DNA of 11,335 nucleotides from Gammaproteobacteria bacterium. Its GTDB lineage: Bacteria; Pseudomonadota; Gammaproteobacteria; DSM-26407. Shown here piece by piece: positions 1-6,405 of this stretch (its first letter is position 1; the number at the start of each line of letters is the position of its first letter). A program made the position numbers and the translations under genes. The stretch covers positions 1 to 11,335 of the forward strand of contig JAQVKR010000042.1 of NCBI GenBank assembly GCA_028694565.1, in the 5' to 3' direction. The notes under the pieces were generated by a model, which searched no databases, had not been told where the DNA came from, and saw only the letters and a program-made list of their open reading frames with translations.

Positions 1-1173
1 CCGGAATATCCGCCCTTCCAGCCCCTGGTGGATGCCATGGAACCCGGTGGTGTGCTGAAGCCGCCGCCGGGCGTCTATGCCGGTCCGGTGGTGGTGGATG
101 CCCCCATAATCATCGATGGCGGGGGCCAGGTGACCATCGACAACGGCGGCAAGGGCACGGTGATGCTGCTGGATACCGACGGGGCCCAGGTGCGCAACAT
201 GACCCTGAGGAACTCCGGCCGCTCCTTCAATGACATCGACTCGGGCATCCAGGTGCGCGGGAACTACAACGTCATCAAGGACAATGTCATCGAGGACACG
301 CTGTTCGGCGTCGATCTGCAGCAGTCCGAGAACAACGTGGTCCGCCGCAACGAGATCAGCTCCAAGAATGTGAGCCTGGGACTGCGCGGCGACGGCGTGC
401 GCATGTGGTACAGCTTCGGCAATACCATTGAGGATAACGAGATCCACGATTCGCGGGACAACATGGTGGTCTGGTACTCCCGTGACAATGTTATGCGCAA
501 CAACACGGCCACCCGCGGCCGCTACTCGATGCACTTCATGTATTCCCAGTACAACCTGGTGGAGAACAACCGGTTCTGGAACAACTCGGTCGGTATCTTC
601 ATCATGTACAGCGACAGCGTGGTGATACGCAACAACCACGTCTCCCACGCCACGGGGGCGACGGGCATCGGCATCGGCTTCAAGGAAACCTCCGACAACG
701 ATATCCTGAACAACGAGATTCTCTACTGCGCCAACGGCCTTTATCTCGATCTTTCGCCCTGGCAGCCGGACAGCACCAACCGCATCACCAACAACCTGGT
801 GGCCTACAACGGCGTCGGGGTGCAGTTCCTGAGCGACTGGACCGGAAACGTTTTCAAGGAGAACACCTTCACCGGCAATCTGACGCAGGTGGCGGTCTCC
901 GGGGCCAAGTCGGCCAAGCGCAACACCTGGGAGGGCAACTACTGGGACGACTACCAGGGGTTCGACCAGGACAACGACGGAGTGGGGGATACACCCCACC
1001 AGTACTACGCCTATGCGGATCGGATCTGGATGGATATTCCTTCCGCCCGTTTTTTCAAGGGATCACCGGTATTGGAGGTCATCGATTTCCTCGAACGGCT
1101 GGCCCCCTTCAGCACCCCGGAACTGGTGCTCAAGGATGAGCGGCCGCTGATTTATACCGAGACAGCTCAATGA
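1..1173 (+). CDS. nosD: NosD, periplasmic copper-maturation protein of N2O reductase (5' partial)
   Basis: NosD is the periplasmic partner of the NosFY ABC transporter and is required to assemble the copper centres of N2O reductase NosZ. The frame is open to the left edge and the first visible residues (PEYPPFQPLVDAMEPGG) already match the beginning of mature NosD, so the signal peptide and true start lie outside the window; the internal GTG at 28 is not the start. The protein is a right-handed beta-helix of the CASH/NosD family: repeated turns carry asparagine pairs (NNVV, DNVI, ENNRF, RNNHV). The NosD hallmark stretch around 535-625 reads SMHFMYSQYN...GIFIMYSDS. The C-terminal part has GNYWDDY, an acidic DQDNDGVGD loop, and the usual 'FFKGSPVLEVIDFLERLAPF' tail region. 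The stop overlaps the next start as ATGA, so nosD and nosG are translationally coupled. Assignment is secure; only the N-terminus is missing. Confidence 0.95.
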   Translation, partial: PEYPPFQPLVDAMEPGGVLKPPPGVYAGPVVVDAPIIIDGGGQVTIDNGGKGTVMLLDTDGAQVRNMTLRNSGRSFNDIDSGIQVRGNYNVIKDNVIEDTLFGVDLQQSENNVVRRNEISSKNVSLGLRGDGVRMWYSFGNTIEDNEIHDSRDNMVVWYSRDNVMRNNTATRGRYSMHFMYSQYNLVENNRFWNNSVGIFIMYSDSVVIRNNHVSHATGATGIGIGFKETSDNDILNNEILYCANGLYLDLSPWQPDSTNRITNNLVAYNGVGVQFLSDWTGNVFKENTFTGNLTQVAVSGAKSAKRNTWEGNYWDDYQGFDQDNDGVGDTPHQYYAYADRIWMDIPSARFFKGSPVLEVIDFLERLAPFSTPELVLKDERPLIYTETAQ

Positions 1174-2012
1174 CCGACGAGAAGAACACGGAGAAACCCG
1201 CGAGGAAACCGCGGATTCTCGACCGCAAGACCCAGGAGGCGCGGCGTCGCTTCCTGCGCTCACTGGGGCTCGCCGCGGGCGTGGTCACCGCCTCGGTGGT
1301 GGGCTTCATTCCCGTGCTGCGCGGCTACAACCCGCGGCTGCGCCCGCCCGGCGCGCTGGCCGAGGACGAGTTCCTCGCCTCCTGCATCAAGTGCGGCCAG
1401 TGCGTGCAGGTCTGCCCGGTGGAGGCCATCTTCCTGGCCGATATCATGGACGGCTTCGGCAACGGCACTCCCCATATCGATGCCCGGGCCCAGGCCTGCG
1501 ATTTCTCCTGCGACGGGCTGCAGTGCGTGCTGGCCTGTCCCACCGGCTCTCTCAGCCACGACACCAACTATCCCCACCAGGTGCGCATCGGCTTCGCCGA
1601 GCTGGCGCGTCCCGATCTGTGCCTGGCCATGCAGGGAAAGGGATTCAAGGGCCGCATCCGCGCCGGCGAGGCCGGCTTCAACGGCCTGTTCCGCTACGCG
1701 GAGCTCGACCGCTGGAATCCCCTTCCCATCACCGAGCAGGAGTTCGACCGGGAGATCTGCGATCTCTGCATCGTCCACTGCCCCATCGAGATCCGCCGCA
1801 ACCAGTGCGAGGCTGGCGAGCCCCCCGCGGGCGACCTGAACCAGTGCCCGCCGACCCGCGCCATCGGGCTTGAGCCCGATCCCGGCGGGGGCATGCGCCC
1901 GGTAATCTACGAGGGGTGCGTCGGCTGCGGGGCCTGCGAAATGGCCTGCCCCGTGACGCCCGCCGCCATCGTGGTGGACATGACCAAGAACGCGGATACG
2001 GTGAAGGCATGA
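1170..2012 (+). CDS. nosG: NosG, Tat-exported NapG-like polyferredoxin of the nos cluster
   Basis: Predicted periplasmic electron carrier, 280 aa, NapG-like. Residues 24-30 (ARRRFLR) followed by a hydrophobic stretch (SLGLAAGVVTASVVGF) form a Tat signal/anchor, as expected for a protein folded with Fe-S clusters before export. Four cysteine groups follow: C72-x2-C-x2-C-x3-C82-P; C110-x3-C-x4-C-x3-C123-P; C197-x2-C-x3-C204-P with C213 or C226 as possible fourth ligand; and C250-x2-C-x2-C-x3-C260-P. This allows up to four [4Fe-4S] clusters. The second group has x3 where canonical NapG has x2. In clade II nos clusters NosG with NosH is believed to pass electrons from menaquinol toward NosZ in place of NosR; that role is family knowledge, not shown here. 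It overlaps nosD and nosH by ATGA at both ends. NapG of a nitrate reductase is the alternative, but the nos neighbours argue against it. Confidence 0.85.
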   Translation: MTDEKNTEKPARKPRILDRKTQEARRRFLRSLGLAAGVVTASVVGFIPVLRGYNPRLRPPGALAEDEFLASCIKCGQCVQVCPVEAIFLADIMDGFGNGTPHIDARAQACDFSCDGLQCVLACPTGSLSHDTNYPHQVRIGFAELARPDLCLAMQGKGFKGRIRAGEAGFNGLFRYAELDRWNPLPITEQEFDREICDLCIVHCPIEIRRNQCEAGEPPAGDLNQCPPTRAIGLEPDPGGGMRPVIYEGCVGCGACEMACPVTPAAIVVDMTKNADTVKA

Positions 2013-2977
2013 AATCCCTGGGCGAATCATTCATGCAGTTGCTCGGGCGGGCGCCGACCAAGCCCGGGAAGGACGACATCGCGCCCAAGGCGCAGGAGAT
2101 CCATTTCTACAAGCGCAGCCAGAAGCTCGACATGGACGAGGTGCGGCGGCTGCACGACGAGAAGCCGGACAAAAACAAGTGGCTCAAGCGGCGCTGGGCG
2201 ACGCTGCTGTTCGTCAACCTCCTGTTCGTGGTCTCCTACTACTTCGACATCCAGTTGCTGGAAGGGGCGCTCACCGCTTCGCGCTTCCTCGGCTTCCACA
2301 TGGCGGATCTCAACTCCGCCCTGCAGGTGATGCTCGCCTTCAAGACGGTGCTCATCAACCTGCTCATCGGCACCGTCACGGTGTTCGTGCTCTGGTTCCT
2401 GGTGGGCGGCCGGAGCTTCTGCTCCTGGGTCTGCCCCTACCACCTGCTCTCCGAGTGGGCGGAGAGGATCCACCTGTGGCTGGCGAAGAAGAAACTGGTG
2501 AAGGACATTCCGTTCCATCGCGCCATCCGCTCCGTCTTCTACGTCATCTTCGCCCTGCTGGCCCTGGCCACGGGCTACACGGTGTTCGAGGCCATCTCGC
2601 CGACCGGCATCGTCAGCCGCGCGATCATCTACGGGCCCTCGCTGGCGTTGCTGTGGGTGCTTTTCCTCCTGCTGTTCGAGATCTTCGTCTCACGCCGCGC
2701 CTGGTGCCGCTATGTCTGTCCCATCGGCATCACCTACGGCGTGGTGGGCCTGCTTTCGCCCATGCGGGTCACCTACGTCCTGGAGGACTGCAAGCACGAG
2801 GGCGACTGCCGCAAGGTGTGTCTCGTGCCGCACGTGCTCGACGTGACCATCAAGGGGCGTGCCACCGACACCCGAGTGCCCATCGGGGCCGACTGCACCC
2901 GGTGTGGCATGTGCGTGGATGTCTGCCCCACCAATTCGCTGCGCTACGAGTTCAGCTGGCTGGAAAAGCTGAAGTAG
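2009..2977 (+). CDS. nosH: NosH, NapH-like membrane quinol-side Fe-S protein
   Basis: Membrane protein of 322 aa, NapH/NosH family, thought to oxidise quinol and hand electrons to NosG. The frame is open further upstream, but the ATG at 2009 overlaps the nosG stop (ATGA) and gives the normal family N-terminus (MKSLGESFMQLLG), so it is chosen. A cytosolic N-terminus of about 60 residues is followed by four likely membrane helices near residues 63-82, 105-132, 173-190 and 204-228. Two C-x3-CP motifs at C138/C142 and C233/C237 are family hallmarks. The C-terminal cytosolic part should hold two [4Fe-4S] clusters: the second (C296-x2-C-x2-C-x3-C306-P) is complete, but the first reads C261...C267...C271, with Glu264 where the usual second cysteine sits and Leu after the last cysteine instead of Pro. 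No cytochrome c gene lies between nosG and nosH. Confidence 0.85.
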   Translation: MKSLGESFMQLLGRAPTKPGKDDIAPKAQEIHFYKRSQKLDMDEVRRLHDEKPDKNKWLKRRWATLLFVNLLFVVSYYFDIQLLEGALTASRFLGFHMADLNSALQVMLAFKTVLINLLIGTVTVFVLWFLVGGRSFCSWVCPYHLLSEWAERIHLWLAKKKLVKDIPFHRAIRSVFYVIFALLALATGYTVFEAISPTGIVSRAIIYGPSLALLWVLFLLLFEIFVSRRAWCRYVCPIGITYGVVGLLSPMRVTYVLEDCKHEGDCRKVCLVPHVLDVTIKGRATDTRVPIGADCTRCGMCVDVCPTNSLRYEFSWLEKLK

Positions 2978-3016
2978 AATCGGCGGTGATGTGATCCAAG
3001 CCTTCGAGAGGAAGTC

Positions 3017-3904
3017 ATGATCCAGTTCCAGCAGGTGGTGAAGCGATTCCGCCGCAACACGGTGCTCACCGGGATCGACCTGGATATACATCCCGGCGAG
3101 CGTATCGCCCTGGTGGGTTCCAACGGTGCGGGCAAGACCACGCTCATCCGCTGCCTGCTCGGCGAGTATGTCTGCGACGGCAAGGTGTTCGTGGACGGTC
3201 TCGAGCCGCGCTCCCACCGCAGCGAGGTGCTGGCGCGGGTGGGTTTCGTGCCGCAGCTGCCTCCGCCGCTGAAGATGCCGGTGGGCCAGCTCATCCGCTT
3301 CGCCGCCAGCGTCTGCGACAGCGATCCCGAGCGCATGCGCGGAATCGCCCGGCGCCTCGGCCTGGATCCGGACACCTTCCGGCGCCAGCCGTTCGTCAAG
3401 CTCTCCGGCGGACAGAAGCAGAAGCTGCTCATCAGCATTGCCCTGGGACGTGACGCGGACATACTGGTGCTGGACGAGCCGGCGGCCAATCTCGACCCGG
3501 AAGCCCGGCACGTCTTCTTCAAGATCCTCGCCGAGAAGAAGGATCACGCGGTGATGCTCATTTCCAGCCACCGCCTCGACGAGGTGGCCTCGCTGGTGAA
3601 CCGCGTGGTGGAGATGGACCGGGGCCGGGTCGTGCTCGACGACCGGGTGGCCGACACCGTGGACATGGACAGCGTGCTTGAAGTGCGCCTGACCACCGCC
3701 CGCCCGGAGGAGGCGTTCACCCGCACCATCACCGAGTGGGGCTTCCTGGACGCCGGCGACGGCAAGATCTGGGAGGGGCGGGTGGCCGGCCCCGACCGCC
3801 TCCGCTTCCTCGGCATGCTCTCCCGCTATGCCGGTCTGATCAACGGCATCAACATGGAGGAGGAGGGGGAGGGCGCCGATGCGCGCGTCACGCGTCTGGC
3901 CTGA
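3017..3904 (+). CDS. nosF: NosF, ABC transporter ATPase for NosZ copper-site assembly
   Basis: Cytosolic ATPase, 295 aa, that powers the NosDFY complex, which supports copper-centre assembly in N2O reductase. All ABC motifs are present and intact: Walker A GSNGAGKT at residues 34-41, Q-loop Gln80, signature LSGGQKQK at 129-136, Walker B ILVLDE at 149-154, D-loop NLDP and switch His185. The C-terminal ~90 residues form the accessory domain of this family and end in an acidic stretch (NMEEEGEGAD). The ATG at 3017 is preceded by a good ribosome site (GAGAGGAAG, 3006-3014), 39 bp after the nosH stop with no terminator between. Its 3' end overlaps nosL by 26 bp. By sequence alone it could be a generic CcmA-type ATPase; the neighbours settle it as NosF. 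Confidence 0.93.
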   Translation: MIQFQQVVKRFRRNTVLTGIDLDIHPGERIALVGSNGAGKTTLIRCLLGEYVCDGKVFVDGLEPRSHRSEVLARVGFVPQLPPPLKMPVGQLIRFAASVCDSDPERMRGIARRLGLDPDTFRRQPFVKLSGGQKQKLLISIALGRDADILVLDEPAANLDPEARHVFFKILAEKKDHAVMLISSHRLDEVASLVNRVVEMDRGRVVLDDRVADTVDMDSVLEVRLTTARPEEAFTRTITEWGFLDAGDGKIWEGRVAGPDRLRFLGMLSRYAGLINGINMEEEGEGADARVTRLA

Positions 3905-4493
3905 GCGCCTGGTCGCATCCCTGCTGCTCTCCGCCGCCGTCGCAGTCCTCTCCGCCTGTGGCGGCGATCCCGGCACCGGGCCCGCTGAGGTGAAGTGGGA
4001 CCGGGATGTCTGCGAGCGGTGCCTGATGATCCTCAGCGATCGGCGCTTCTCCGCCCAGATCCGGGGCTGGCCCAAGGGCGATCGGAGCCGGGTTTACTAT
4101 TTCGACGACGTGGGCTGTGGAATGCTGTGGCTGGACCAGCAGCCCTGGAAGGACGACCCCCGCGTGGAGTTCTGGGTCAACGATCATCGTGACGGCCACT
4201 GGATCGATGCCAGAAAGGCCTGGTACGTGCGGGGATTCACCACCCCCATGGAGTACGGACTCGGTGCCCAGGACGAACCGGCCGAGGGGGCGCTCGCCTG
4301 GGAGGAGGCACGGAAGCTTGTCTACGAGATAGAGGAGCGTTTCACCCAGGAGGCGGGGGTAAGCCTCGATCCAGCCCGGCTGGCGCCCTCCATCTATGGT
4401 CGTGACCGGCACGCGGAAGATCCCGATCACGAACATGACCATGACCACGGTCCAGGGGAAGGCGAGCCCGCCGCCCCGCCGGTCCGGCAATGA
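3879..4493 (+). CDS. nosL: NosL, copper chaperone lipoprotein with histidine-rich tail
   Basis: NosL is the Cu(I)-binding lipoprotein that delivers copper to NosD(FY) for NosZ maturation. The 204-aa product starts with a lipoprotein signal: positive N-terminus, hydrophobic core, and lipobox LSAC with Cys27 as the lipidated residue. The metal site C45-x2-C48-x-M50 (CERCLM) lies close after it, followed by conserved NosL elements (YYFDDVGCG near 73-81, WVNDH, AWYVRGF, TPMEYGLGA near 122-130, then a helical region). The last ~27 residues are an added low-complexity tail with His178, 184, 186, 188 and 190 alternating with acidic residues, which could bind extra metal. The start ATG at 3879 sits inside the end of nosF and has a strong purine-rich ribosome site (GGAGGAGGAGGGGGAGGG, 3855-3872). 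The gene lies between nosF and nosY rather than after nosY, an uncommon order. Confidence 0.93.
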   Translation: MRASRVWPERLVASLLLSAAVAVLSACGGDPGTGPAEVKWDRDVCERCLMILSDRRFSAQIRGWPKGDRSRVYYFDDVGCGMLWLDQQPWKDDPRVEFWVNDHRDGHWIDARKAWYVRGFTTPMEYGLGAQDEPAEGALAWEEARKLVYEIEERFTQEAGVSLDPARLAPSIYGRDRHAEDPDHEHDHDHGPGEGEPAAPPVRQ

Positions 4494-4515
4494 CGTCTTC
4501 ACCCACGGAGCTCAA

Positions 4516-5343
4516 ATGAAAAGTCTCTGGCTCACCGCACTCGCCGACATCACCGAGTCCCTGCGTGCCCGCTGGTTCATGGTCTACACGGCCATCTTCG
4601 GCGGTCTGGTGGTGCTGCTGTTCGTCTTCGGCCTGACCGAGTCGCGCATCATGGGCTTCCTGGGGCTCTCGCGCCTGCTGACGGTCTTCATCCAGCTCAC
4701 CATGGCCATCCTCCCGGTGTTCGTGCTCATCACCACGGTCCGTTCCGTGGCGGGCGATCGCGAGGCGGGGGTATTCGAATACCTGCTGTCGCTGCCCATC
4801 ACGTTGAGCGCCTGGTTCTGGGGCAAGATCATCGGCCGTTTCACGGTGATCTTCCTGCCGGTGTTCCTGGCCATGGCGGGAGCGGCCGCCTGGGCGACCC
4901 TCAAGGATATCCCGGTGCCCTGGGACGACTTCTTCTACTACACCGGCCTGCTGCTGGCACTGGCCTGGTGCTTCCTCGGCATCGGCATGCTCATCTCCAC
5001 CGTGGCCCGTTCCGCCGACGTGGCCCAGGGGGCGGTGTTCATCATCTGGCTGACCCTGGTGCTGTTCCTGGATCTCATCCTGCTCGGCATCATGATCAAG
5101 GAGCACCTGCCGCCGGAATCGGCGGTGGCCATCGCCCTGGCCAACCCCCTGCAGGTATTCCGCATCGCCGCCATGATGATGTTCGACCCCCAGCTGGTGA
5201 TGCTCGGCCCGGCCGCCTACATCATCCTCGACACCTTCGGCGAGCCCGGCTTCATGACCTATGCCATCGCCTACCCGCTGGCCCTTGGCACGGTGGCGGC
5301 CACGGGCGGGTACTTCCTGTTCCGCCGCGGCGATCTGCCCTGA
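4516..5343 (+). CDS. nosY: NosY, ABC permease for NosZ copper-site assembly
   Basis: Integral membrane subunit of NosDFY, 275 aa, with six predicted helices near residues 21-40, 56-76, 105-126, 140-161, 172-193 and 246-268. The cytosolic loop around residues 77-95 (RSVAGDREAGVFEYLLSLP) is the NosY/ABC-2 signature that contacts the ATPase, and the ending (PLALGTVAATGGYFLFRRGD) is typical of the family. The open frame extends upstream to 4396 through the nosL tail, but the ATG at 4516 is chosen because it gives the family N-terminus (MKSLWLTALADITESLRARWF) and has ACGGAG five bases upstream; this leaves 22 bp after the nosL stop. It is the last gene of the nos unit; stem-loops follow before a converging gene. 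Confidence 0.92.
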   Translation: MKSLWLTALADITESLRARWFMVYTAIFGGLVVLLFVFGLTESRIMGFLGLSRLLTVFIQLTMAILPVFVLITTVRSVAGDREAGVFEYLLSLPITLSAWFWGKIIGRFTVIFLPVFLAMAGAAAWATLKDIPVPWDDFFYYTGLLLALAWCFLGIGMLISTVARSADVAQGAVFIIWLTLVLFLDLILLGIMIKEHLPPESAVAIALANPLQVFRIAAMMMFDPQLVMLGPAAYIILDTFGEPGFMTYAIAYPLALGTVAATGGYFLFRRGDLP

Positions 5344-5390
5344 GCGGGAAAATCGTTCCGCGTCTGCGCGCGGGGGGAACCGGACGGTAG

Positions 5391-5407
5391 CGGCGCGCTG
5401 CGCGCCG
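5391..5407. repeat. Near-perfect GC palindrome after nosY
   Basis: CGGCGCGC and GCGCGCCG flank a single T. A second stem (CGGC/GCCG at 5419-5430, extended by CTT/AAG) lies just downstream. Together with the terminator-like hairpin at 5440-5470 these fill most of the 130-bp convergent intergenic region. They may help stop or protect the nos transcript end; no function is shown. Confidence 0.4.
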
Positions 5408-5439
5408 GCGAGTTCTTCGCGGCGGCAGCCGAAGCAAAT

Positions 5440-5470
5440 CGGGGGCAGTGCCCGTGCGGGCGACTGCCCC
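5440..5470. terminator. Probable bidirectional terminator between nosY and the phosphodiesterase gene
   Basis: Perfect 9-bp arms (GGGGGCAGT at 5440-5448, ACTGCCCCC at 5462-5470) enclose an inner 4-bp stem (GCCC/GGGC) with a GTGC loop and one bulged G. The hairpin sits between two converging genes, three bases past the stop of the minus-strand gene. On the minus strand it is followed by a short T-rich stretch (GATTTGCTT); on the plus strand the T content is weak (CTCATTTCC), so termination may be better on the minus strand. Confidence 0.6.
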
Positions 5471-5473
5471 CGC

Positions 5474-6220
5474 TCATTTCCGGCGCTTCGCGGCCTGCGG
5501 CCCGCCGCGGGCCTTTCTCCCCAGCCAGCCCAGCACCCGCCCCGGGTCGTTGCTGAACACCCCGTCGACTCCCATGGCACGGACCCGCGCCAGGTGCCGG
5601 CGCTGGTCCACCGTGTAGACGAGAATCCGCACTCCCCGGGCATGCGCCCGGCGCACCAGGACGCGGTTGACCAGGGCGAGGGGAACATGCAGCGAACGGG
5701 CATCCAGGCGCCGCTGCAGCGCGCCCCAGTCCACCGGCAGGCGGGATACCAATGCCCCCACCGGGATGCGTGGCGCCAGGCGGTGCAGCCGCGCCAGTTC
5801 GGCGTGGTCGAAAGAGGAAACCAGGAAGCGGGAGTAGTGCCAGCCGCGGTGGACATACTTGTGCACCAGGGCGGCCACCGCCGCCGCGGTGTCCGGGCCT
5901 TTCAACTCGATGTTGAGCCCCCGCTCCGGCCCCAGCGCTTCGATGATCTCCCACAGGAAGGGTATGCGCTCCCCGTCGCCTGCGTCGAGCCGCAGCAACG
6001 CCGCCAGTGGCAGCGCGGTCAGCGGGCCCCGGCCGTTGGTGGTGCGTTCCAGGGTGGCATCGTGGAACGCCAGCAGCGTGCCGGCCACGAACTGCGCGTC
6101 CACCTCGATCCAGTCGGCACCGGCGGCCGCCGCCAGGCGCATGGCCGCCAGGGTGTTTTCCGGTGCGAGCGCACTGGCGCCGCGATGGGCGATGACAGTG
6201 AATCCAGGGGCGCCGTTCAT
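5474..6220 (-). CDS. ugpQ: Cytosolic glycerophosphodiester phosphodiesterase (UgpQ type)
   Basis: Hydrolyses glycerophosphodiesters (phospholipid breakdown products) to sn-glycerol-3-phosphate and an alcohol. The 248-aa product is close to the length of E. coli UgpQ and has no signal peptide, so it is cytosolic. GDPD TIM-barrel motifs run in order: AHRGAS with catalytic His12-Arg13, APENT with Glu21, WIEVD with metal ligands Glu39/Asp41, catalytic HD at 53-54 followed by LERTTNG, NIELKG at 103-108, then late-barrel RILVYTVD and the GVDGVFSNDP end. The frame opens at an ATG at 6256, but the ATG at 6220 is preferred: it begins just before the first strand (MNGAPGFTVIAHRG), has GAGGCGGACGAG upstream, and leaves room for a promoter. 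The gene converges on nosY, is divergent from the ECF sigma unit and has no visible functional tie to either. The C-terminus is rich in basic residues. Confidence 0.92.
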   Translation of the reverse strand: MNGAPGFTVIAHRGASALAPENTLAAMRLAAAAGADWIEVDAQFVAGTLLAFHDATLERTTNGRGPLTALPLAALLRLDAGDGERIPFLWEIIEALGPERGLNIELKGPDTAAAVAALVHKYVHRGWHYSRFLVSSFDHAELARLHRLAPRIPVGALVSRLPVDWGALQRRLDARSLHVPLALVNRVLVRRAHARGVRILVYTVDQRRHLARVRAMGVDGVFSNDPGRVLGWLGRKARGGPQAAKRRK

Positions 6221-6251
6221 CGTGCTCGTCCGCCTCAATCCCTTTGCTGAA

Positions 6252-6280
6252 AGCATGGACCGACGCTGCCCGCCTGTCAG
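6252..6280 (-). promoter_or_regulatory. Weak sigma70-like promoter candidate for the phosphodiesterase gene
   Basis: On the minus strand CTGACA (6280-6275, five of six matches to TTGACA) is followed after 17 bp by CATGCT (6257-6252, three of six matches to TATAAT). Transcription would start near 6245, downstream of the alternative ATG at 6256, which fits the chosen start at 6220. The match is weak in GC-rich DNA. Confidence 0.25.
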
Positions 6281-6288
6281 GTGCGGGC
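6268..6288. repeat. Imperfect dyad in the divergent intergenic region, possible operator
   Basis: GCCCG-CCTG-T-CAGG-TG-CGGGC: the inner CCTG/CAGG arms are perfectly symmetric around T6277 and the outer GCCCG/CGGGC arms pair with a two-base offset. It overlaps the -35 candidate of the minus-strand gene and lies 20 bp upstream of the ECF promoter, so it could be a regulator site. Chance symmetry in GC-rich DNA is possible. Confidence 0.35.
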
Positions 6289-6307
6289 GGGAAAAATAAC
6301 TGCCGGG

Positions 6308-6334
6308 GGAATAATTTCTTCGCGGGGGCGTCTA
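6308..6334 (+). promoter_or_regulatory. ECF sigma-type promoter of the small protein/sigma/anti-sigma unit
   Basis: GGAATAA (6308-6314) and CGTCTA (6329-6334, followed by C) are separated by 14 bases, i.e. 16 bases between GGAAT and CGTCT. Both elements have the classic form of ECF promoters, with an AAT-containing -35 and CGTC-type -10, and the GGAATAA heptamer was not seen elsewhere in the window. Transcription would start near 6341 and give a leader of about 65 bases before the ATG at 6406. As an ECF sigma gene lies two genes downstream, autoregulation is the simple reading. It is inferred and not shown. Confidence 0.68.
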
Positions 6335-6405
6335 CACGTTTGATCAGGCCCGCCCGGCGCGGCCCGCCGGCGGCGAGATCGGACCGATAATGCGGAGGAT
6401 TACCC

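Noticed and set aside
2690..4075. Long minus-strand frame opposite nosH/nosF/nosL
   Set aside because: It crosses three well-supported plus-strand genes and shows no recognisable protein features.
4342..5856. Long minus-strand frame opposite nosY running into the phosphodiesterase gene
   Set aside because: Composition is low-complexity, rich in His/Gln/Arg/Glu, and it is out of frame with the real phosphodiesterase gene.
6221..6256. Earlier start (ATG at 6256) for the phosphodiesterase
   Set aside because: It adds 12 residues without signal-peptide character, has no clear ribosome site and overlaps the promoter candidate.
6347..6368. Direct repeat GGCCCGCC twice with 14-bp period in the leader before the small protein gene
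   Set aside because: Too short and GC-simple to distinguish from chance in this base composition.
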